Shown here in pieces: positions 27,281-32,109 of a DNA stretch of 32,109 nt. Origin of the DNA: Selenomonadaceae bacterium (GTDB taxonomy: Bacteria; Bacillota; Negativicutes; Selenomonadales; Selenomonadaceae); assembly GCA_017470715.1 (NCBI GenBank), contig JAFUYE010000038.1, forward strand, positions 1 to 32,109, given 5' to 3'. Made by a program: the position numbers and the translations under genes. Below the pieces are notes generated by a model, which worked only from the letters and a program-made list of their open reading frames with translations, had not been told where the DNA came from and ran no database searches. How positions within the stretch are numbered: position 1 is the first letter of the stretch; each line of letters begins with the position of its first letter.

Positions 27281-27309
27281 ACGATAGCAAAAAATTTTTT
27301 CGCTGTCAA
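27281..27309 (-). promoter_or_regulatory. Predicted promoter of ugd
   Basis: On the minus strand, TTGACA (27309-27304), a 17-nt spacer and TATCGT (27286-27281), with a TG extension (TGC). Its -35 lies six bases from the -35 of the divergent topB promoter. Confidence 0.6.
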
Positions 27310-27315
27310 AACGCG

Positions 27316-27344
27316 TTGACGTTGGGCGAACGTTTGAATAAAAT
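27316..27344 (+). promoter_or_regulatory. Predicted promoter of topB
   Basis: TTGACG (27316-27321), a 17-nt spacer and TAAAAT (27339-27344). The heptad array begins at the end of the -10 and would form the 5' leader. Confidence 0.6.
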
Positions 27345-27424
27345 TTAAGGGAAAAGGGCAAAGTGACAAGAGAAAAGAGCGACAACAACAACTTCTCCCT
27401 TCCCTCTTATCCCTTCTCCCTTAA
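27344..27424 (+). repeat. Heptad repeat array 8 (unit AAGGGAA), inverted arms, topB leader
   Basis: The left arm reads TTTAAGG, GAAAAGG, GCAAAGT, GACAAGA, GAAAAGA. The right arm (27393-27420) reads TTCTCCC, TTCCCTC, TTATCCC, TTCTCCC, then TTAAAA. The arms are largely complementary around a centre with CAACAACAAC. It sits exactly between the predicted topB promoter and its SD (27429-27435). Confidence 0.88.
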
Positions 27425-27441
27425 AACCGAGGTGAAATGTT

Positions 27442-29664
27442 TTGAGACTTTACATAGCCGAAAAGCCGTCAATGGCGCGGGAACTTGCCAACTGTCTGGG
27501 CAATCCGATTAAATGCAACGGTTATATACAAACCGACGACGGAATTGTTACGTGGTTGTTCGGGCATATTTTGGAGCAGGTGGAGCCCGCCGCTTACGAC
27601 CCGAAATATAAATCGTGGCGTGCGGAAGACTTGCCGATTGTCCCGAAAGTTTGGAAGTTGCAAGTTCGTCCCGACGCCGCGCAACAATTCGACGTTGTCA
27701 AAAGATTAATCGCCAAGGCTGACGAAATTATTCACGCGGGCGACCCCGATCGCGAAGGTCAACTGCTTGTCGATGAAGTTTTGGATTTTCTCGGCAACAC
27801 GAAGCCCGTCAAACGAATTTTGCTTAACGCACTCGACACGGAAAGTATTTTGCGTGCCAATGAAAATCTGCGCGACAACGCCGAATTTTTTAACTTGAAA
27901 CAGTCCGCACTTGCCCGAAGCCGCGCAGATTGGTTAATCGGCATGAATTTATCGCGGGCTTATACTTTGGCGGCACGTCGACGCGGTCACGATATGGTTT
28001 TGCCGATTGGACGCGTGAAAACTCCGACGCTTGCATTGGTTGTGCGCCGCGAACGCGAAATAAAAAATTTCAAGCCCGTCGACTTTTTTACAATTCGGGC
28101 GACGTTCATTCACGCGAACGGCGAATTTACCGCAACATTCAAGCCATCAGAAAAAATGCTCAAGCTCAAAGTTTTCGACGCGGACGGACGATTGATTGAT
28201 AAAAAATTCGCCGACGAACTTATCGAAAAATTTTCGACCGCGCCGCTCGACGGAAAAATTTCTTCGTGCAAGACGACCAAAAAAAAAGAATCACCGCCGT
28301 TGCCGTTTTCGCTGTCGACGTTGCAAATCGCCGCAGGTAAAGCATTCGGATATTCGCCGCAACAAGTTTTGGACGCCGCGCAGAAACTTTACGAAATGAA
28401 GTTGACGACTTATCCGCGTTCCGACTGCGAATTTTTGCCGACGAATCAATTCAAAGACGCGCTTGCAATTTTGTCGCACCTGACAACGTCAACCGACGAA
28501 ACTTTAAAAAATCTTGCCGCAAATTCCAACGCCGCAATTAAAAGCCGTGCATGGAATGACAAAAAAATTTCCGCGCATCACGCAATCATTCCGACGAAAA
28601 ATAAATTGACGCAACCGTTGCCCGCCGTTGAGTTTAATATTTACAACCTTATCGCGAAAAATTACGCCGTGCAATTTCACGACCTGCACATTTACGACGA
28701 AACCGTTATCGTCGTCGACTACAAGGACGAAAATTTTCGCGTGACCGGCAAAGTCGTCAAGCAACTCGGTTGGCGGGAATTTTTTATCGTGTCGAAAACC
28801 AAAGCCGACGCGAAAAATCCCAAGTCGAAGTTGAAGCCGCCCGACGAAGACGAAAGCGAAAATCCGTTGCCGCAAATGAAAACGGGCGACACCGTCACGC
28901 ACAAAAAATCCGAACTCAAAAAAGGTGTGACGAAACCGCCGTTGCCGTTCACCGCCGCAAGTCTCGTGCAGGGCATGAAAGATATTCACAAGTACGTTAA
29001 AAATCCCGACGCGCAAAAACAACTTAAAGACGTTTACGGAATCGGCACGGAAGCGACACGGGCGGCGATTATCGACGACTTGATTCAGCGGGAATTTTTG
29101 CGTGTCGGCAAGAAAAAAATTTTGCAACCGACGGCACGCGCTTACCTGCTGATTGACGCCCTGCCCGATGAAATGACTTATCCCGACGCAACGGCAATTT
29201 GGGAAGATAAATTGCACTCGATGAGCGACGGCGACGGTACGTTAGAAAATTTTTTGGACGGGCAAGTTAATTTCACTCGCGAACTTGTCAACGACGCAAT
29301 GACGGCAAATTTTTCCGTTGCCGAAGGTACTTTCAAATGTCCGAATTGCGGCAATGCTTTGGTCAAGCTACGCGGCAAAAACGGTGAATTTTGGAGTTGC
29401 ACAAATTACCCGACGTGCAAGACCGCTTTCGACGACGATAAAGGCAAGCCAAATTTTCCTGACGAAAACGCGCCGAAATGTCCGACGTGCGGCAGTGCTT
29501 TAGTCAAACGTCACGGCAAAAACGGCGACTTTTGGGGTTGCTTAAATTTTCCGCGTTGCCGAACGACTTTCGACGACAAAAACGGCAAGCCCGATTTCGA
29601 CGGCAAGAAAGGTTACGTTCCGATGTCCTCCGAAGAGTTTATCGCCATGACTTCCGATGATTGA
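27442..29664 (+). CDS. topB: DNA topoisomerase III (type IA)
   Basis: A 740-aa type IA topoisomerase that relaxes or decatenates single-stranded or negatively supercoiled DNA. The toprim domain starts with IAEKPSMARELA (E7) and has D101, D103 and E105 in HAGDPDREG. The active tyrosine is Y324 in LTTYPRSDCEF. Two C-terminal zinc ribbons begin at C633 (CPNCGNALVK) and C680 (CPTCGSALVK), each with a second cysteine pair about 20 residues on. The second ribbon resembles the first, a simple internal duplication. TTG 27442 with SD GAGGTGA is used; the nearby ATG at 27437 meets a stop after two codons. Confidence 0.96.
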   Translation: MRLYIAEKPSMARELANCLGNPIKCNGYIQTDDGIVTWLFGHILEQVEPAAYDPKYKSWRAEDLPIVPKVWKLQVRPDAAQQFDVVKRLIAKADEIIHAGDPDREGQLLVDEVLDFLGNTKPVKRILLNALDTESILRANENLRDNAEFFNLKQSALARSRADWLIGMNLSRAYTLAARRRGHDMVLPIGRVKTPTLALVVRREREIKNFKPVDFFTIRATFIHANGEFTATFKPSEKMLKLKVFDADGRLIDKKFADELIEKFSTAPLDGKISSCKTTKKKESPPLPFSLSTLQIAAGKAFGYSPQQVLDAAQKLYEMKLTTYPRSDCEFLPTNQFKDALAILSHLTTSTDETLKNLAANSNAAIKSRAWNDKKISAHHAIIPTKNKLTQPLPAVEFNIYNLIAKNYAVQFHDLHIYDETVIVVDYKDENFRVTGKVVKQLGWREFFIVSKTKADAKNPKSKLKPPDEDESENPLPQMKTGDTVTHKKSELKKGVTKPPLPFTAASLVQGMKDIHKYVKNPDAQKQLKDVYGIGTEATRAAIIDDLIQREFLRVGKKKILQPTARAYLLIDALPDEMTYPDATAIWEDKLHSMSDGDGTLENFLDGQVNFTRELVNDAMTANFSVAEGTFKCPNCGNALVKLRGKNGEFWSCTNYPTCKTAFDDDKGKPNFPDENAPKCPTCGSALVKRHGKNGDFWGCLNFPRCRTTFDDKNGKPDFDGKKGYVPMSSEEFIAMTSDD

Positions 29665-29689
29665 AAAATTTTTTCAAGCGGTGTATAAT
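29661..29689 (+). promoter_or_regulatory. Predicted sigma-A promoter of ald
   Basis: TTGAAA (29661-29666), a 17-nt spacer and a perfect TATAAT (29684-29689). The -35 overlaps the topB stop codon. Confidence 0.75.
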
Positions 29690-29700
29690 CCCGTGCTATC

Positions 29701-29728
29701 AATTACGCATTACGCATTGCGCATTGCA
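29701..29728 (+). repeat. Heptad repeat array 9 (unit ACGCATT), ald leader
   Basis: AATTACG, CATTACG, CATTGCG, CATTGCA in four consecutive 7-bp steps. There is only one arm, with no clear complementary arm. It lies between the ald promoter and its SD GGAGG (29733-29737). Confidence 0.75.
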
Positions 29729-29745
29729 GTTTGGAGGTTTGCATT

Positions 29746-30867
29746 ATGATTATCGGCGTGTCAAAGGAAATCAAGAACAACGAAAATCGCGTAGGTTTGA
29801 CGCCTGCGGGTGCAGATGCGCTCGTCAAGGCGGGTCACACGGTTTTGATTGAGCAAACGGCGGGTATCGGCTCCGGCTTCGAGGACATCGATTATATGGC
29901 TGTCGGCGCGAAAATCGTTGACGATAAGAAAAAAATCTTCGACGACGCAGAACTTATCATCAAAGTCAAAGAACCGCTTGAACCCGAATATGAACTTTTC
30001 CACGACGGGCAAATTCTGTTCACGTATTTGCATCTTGCGCCGGAACCCGCGTTGACGAAAGCTCTGCTCGACAAAAAAGTCACGGGCATTGCTTATGAAA
30101 CTGTTGTGGGACGTGACGGCAGAAGTTTACCGTTACTTGCACCGATGAGCGAAATTGCGGGACGCATGTCAATTCAACTCGGCGCACAATTTTTGGAAAG
30201 TCAATACGGCGGTCGCGGCGTGTTGCTCGGCGGTGTGAGCGGCGTCGAATCCGGTCAAGTCGTCATTATCGGCGGCGGTGTCGTCGGCACGAACGCGGCG
30301 AAAATCGCGCTCGGTATGCGGGCACGCGTCACGATTATCGATTTGTCGATTGAGCGGCTCCGTTACCTTGATGACATTTTCGGCGGAAAAGTCTGCACGG
30401 TTATGAGCAACAGTTACAATATCGCGCATTGGACGAAACAGGCTGATTTGCTTGTCGGCGCAGTTTTGATTCCGGGCGCGAAAACTCCGCAACTCGTCAC
30501 GGAAGAAATGGTTAAAACCATGAAACGCGGCTCGGTTATAATCGACGTTGCGATTGATCAAGGCGGCTCCATTGCCACTTGCGACCGTGTCACGACGCAC
30601 GACAACCCGACGTTTGAGAAATTCGGCGTGATTCATTATTCTGTTGCCAATATCCCGGGCGCGGTGTCGAGAACGTCGACGCTTGCTTTGACGAACGCAA
30701 CTTTGCCTTACGCGCTGAAAATTGCCGGCAAAGGTTGGAAGGCTGCCTGCAAAGACGACGCGGGACTTGCCAAAGGTCTCAACACGATTGACGGCAAACT
30801 CACCAACAAAAACGTCGCCGAAGCTCTCGGACTTGAATTCGTCGATTACAACAATTTCCTCGGCTAA
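29746..30867 (+). CDS. ald: Alanine dehydrogenase
   Basis: A 373-aa cytoplasmic NAD-dependent enzyme that interconverts L-alanine and pyruvate plus ammonia. The N-terminus [19 protein letters not shown] and [10 protein letters not shown] carry substrate residues. The Rossmann motif is [12 protein letters not shown] with glycines at 176-181, and [13 protein letters not shown] is part of the active site. Length and motifs match the Bacillus enzyme. I use ATG 29746, behind SD GGAGG, and not the in-frame TTG 29731, which overlaps the SD. Its stop codon interleaves with that of the convergent radical SAM gene (four-base overlap). Confidence 0.97.
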   Translation: MIIGVSKEIKNNENRVGLTPAGADALVKAGHTVLIEQTAGIGSGFEDIDYMAVGAKIVDDKKKIFDDAELIIKVKEPLEPEYELFHDGQILFTYLHLAPEPALTKALLDKKVTGIAYETVVGRDGRSLPLLAPMSEIAGRMSIQLGAQFLESQYGGRGVLLGGVSGVESGQVVIIGGGVVGTNAAKIALGMRARVTIIDLSIERLRYLDDIFGGKVCTVMSNSYNIAHWTKQADLLVGAVLIPGAKTPQLVTEEMVKTMKRGSVIIDVAIDQGGSIATCDRVTTHDNPTFEKFGVIHYSVANIPGAVSRTSTLALTNATLPYALKIAGKGWKAACKDDAGLAKGLNTIDGKLTNKNVAEALGLEFVDYNNFLG

Positions 30868-31745
30868 ACGTTGCTCAAGTCAAAGTTCGGAATAAATTTT
30901 TCGTCGGCGGTCTTGCCGACTTGCACGAAACAATTTGTAACGCCCAACTCGGTCGCGTGGTCGACGACGGATTGATATTCAAACGTCGTCAACTTGCGGC
31001 TGATTTTTTTGTACTCAAATGCGCGGTAAATCGGCGTGTATTGATTCATCAAGCTGATAAAAATTTCGTCGCCGAAAGTCTCGTAAAGCCAATCGACAAT
31101 TTTCATTGCGTCGCGGCGAAAGTTCGGCAAAACCAAATGACGGACAATCATCCCGCGAATCATCTGCCCGTTGACAATCTGCGCGGCACCGACAATTTCA
31201 AACATTTTTTTGACGGCGGCTTGAGCGATTGCAAAATAATTCGGCGCGGCAGAAAAAATTTTCGCGGCGTCGTCGGAAAAATATTTCACGTCGGGCAAAA
31301 AAATATCGACACGTCCCTGCAAAAGTTCCAGCGTCGAAATATTTTCGTAGCCGTTCGAGTTCCAAACAATCGGCAATTTAAGCCCGCGACTTTTGGCAAT
31401 GTCAATCGCCGCGCAGATTTTTTCGGCGTAATGTGTGGGCGTGACAAGTTCGACGTTCGCCGCCCCGCGATTTTGTTGCTCCAAAAAAATTTCGGCAAGA
31501 CGTTCAACGGAAATTTCCGCGCCGTAACTTTCGTGGCTGATTGAAAAATTTTGGCAGTAAACGCATTTCAAATTACAGTTCGCGAAAAAAATCGTGCCCG
31601 CGCCGTTTTCGCCGACAAGACACGGTTCCTCCCACTTGTGCAGGCTGACCAACGCAACGCGAAGATTTTCGCCCGCCTTGCAGAATCCGAAATTTTTCAC
31701 GCGGTCGACGCGGCACATTCGCGGACAAAGTTCACACGGTTTCAA
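30864..31745 (-). CDS. PflX-type radical SAM protein (COG1313-like)
   Basis: A 293-aa radical SAM protein related to pyruvate formate-lyase activating enzymes. The cluster motif CxxxCxxC is C57, C61 and C64 in [14 protein letters not shown] preceding cysteine set (C4, C7, C11, C22; CELCPRMC...GFC) is typical of the PflX group and may hold a second Fe-S centre. The barrel follows with [12 protein letters not shown] and VWNSNGYE. The substrate is unknown; no glycyl-radical enzyme is adjacent. TTG 31745 is preferred to GTG 31754 because GGGAG lies ten bases before the TTG but only one before the GTG. It is convergent with ald. Confidence 0.9.
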   Translation of the reverse strand: MKPCELCPRMCRVDRVKNFGFCKAGENLRVALVSLHKWEEPCLVGENGAGTIFFANCNLKCVYCQNFSISHESYGAEISVERLAEIFLEQQNRGAANVELVTPTHYAEKICAAIDIAKSRGLKLPIVWNSNGYENISTLELLQGRVDIFLPDVKYFSDDAAKIFSAAPNYFAIAQAAVKKMFEIVGAAQIVNGQMIRGMIVRHLVLPNFRRDAMKIVDWLYETFGDEIFISLMNQYTPIYRAFEYKKISRKLTTFEYQSVVDHATELGVTNCFVQVGKTADEKFIPNFDLSNV

Positions 31746-31800
31746 TAAAATCACACTCCCGAAAAAATTTTAATCGTCTGACGAAAATCCGGTCGTCATG

Positions 31801-31943
31801 GGCAAATGCGCGCTGGCAAGCATTTGCGCCGCGCCGGCGGTTGAAACAGGATGTTTCACCTGCCGGCACAAGTACTTGACCGCAGCCGACACGCTGACTT
31901 TACGAACGCCCAAGCTCTCCGCAGGAGTGCCCTTTTCTTTTGG
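31801..31943 (-). repeat. Stacked-hairpin dispersed repeat, copy III (reversed)
   Basis: Hairpin GCAAATGC (31802-31809) / GCATTTGC (31820-31827). A double hairpin follows, GCCGGC (31833-31838) / GCCGGC (31862-31867) with inner GAAACA (31843-31848) / TGTTTC (31852-31857), and then GTGCCCTTTTCTTTTGG (31927-31943). Read on the minus strand, the order and spacing (CCAAAAGAAAAGGGCAC, then TCGGCTGCGGT, then the double hairpin) match copy II. The region 31746-31991 holds no gene. Confidence 0.72.
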
Positions 31944-31991
31944 CGAACGCGAACTGGTGAGCGTGAGGTTTTCTTTTGGGCACTTGAATTG

Positions 31992-32109
31992 TCAAACGAA
32001 GTGCAACGGGGTAGAAAACCACACTTCCCACGGTGATTTGTAACCCAAACATTTTCGCGGTCTCTGATTTAACTGCTCAACCACTGCCTGCAAATCCGTC
32101 TCGCTCAAC
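31992..32109 (-). mobile_element. IS30-family transposase, C-terminal end (partial, continues outside window)
   Basis: The minus strand from 32108 translates as an open frame of 38 codons to a TGA at 31992-31994. It includes VVEQLNQRPRKCLGYKSPWE and ends STPLHFV. This is the characteristic end of IS30-family DDE transposases (RPRKCLGYxTPxE, final LHF). The rest of the element lies beyond the window, so it is unknown whether it is intact. The terminal inverted repeat is expected just below 31992 (GACAATTCAAGTGCCC on the minus strand), next to the hairpin repeat copy III. Confidence 0.85.

Noticed and set aside
30864-30867. Overlap of ald and PflX-like stop codons as a sign of a special arrangement
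   Set aside because: Four-base convergent overlaps are common in compact genomes; nothing further supports a functional link.

Overview
The window reads as a stretch of the chromosome of a Firmicute, most probably a member of the diderm Negativicutes (Selenomonas-like). Evidence: a cof - rapZ - yvcK - whiA cluster, a YvcK with two N-terminal membrane helices, a DUF4446 protein, a six-cysteine SCIFF peptide, a flagellar rod-type protein and Firmicute-type RpoB/RpoC. The lineage call is inference from family resemblance; no rRNA or tRNA gene is present to anchor it. Most genes are housekeeping. Many start with TTG behind a clear Shine-Dalgarno (SD) sequence.

Layout. 147-5120: a Cof-type HAD phosphatase, isoleucyl-tRNA synthetase with its own promoter, and a DUF1919 gene broken by a run of ten G. 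5190-8152: a copper P-type ATPase with a CopZ-like domain fused at its C-terminus, and a small orphan protein. 8284-9470: a polyprenyl diphosphate synthase, a short SCIFF ranthipeptide precursor and a bidirectional terminator. 9474-12164 (minus): a flagellar rod-type protein followed closely by an amino-acid ABC ATPase, then an MBL-fold hydrolase. 12327-17149 (plus): cof2, rapZ, yvcK, whiA and DUF4446. 17207-25846 (minus): rpoC and rpoB, both with lineage-specific expansions, separated from the usual rplJL neighbours. 26012-31745: ugd and topB transcribed divergently, then ald, then a convergent PflX-type radical SAM gene. 31992-32109: the C-terminal tail of an IS30-family transposase running off the window.

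The most unusual feature is a set of about ten short repeat arrays. Each is built from imperfect 7-bp units, usually as two inverted arms that can form a long hairpin. The 7-bp unit differs between loci (AATTAGG, AAGCTTT, GGAACTG, AAGGGAA, ACGCATT, AATAGGA), but the architecture is the same. In ileS, topB and ald the array lies between a visible promoter and the SD. At other loci it supplies the stop codon of the gene before it. One array lies in frame inside copA, and a weaker one inside rpoC. A second repeat family, made of stacked hairpins, occurs three times (1-108, 15520-15710, 31801-31943).

Other points of interest are a 156-nt tandem duplication in rpoC just before the second zinc site, a helix-rich insertion in RpoB at the position of E. 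coli SI1, a possible internal translation start that would release CopZ from CopA, and a candidate phase-variable G tract in the DUF1919 gene.
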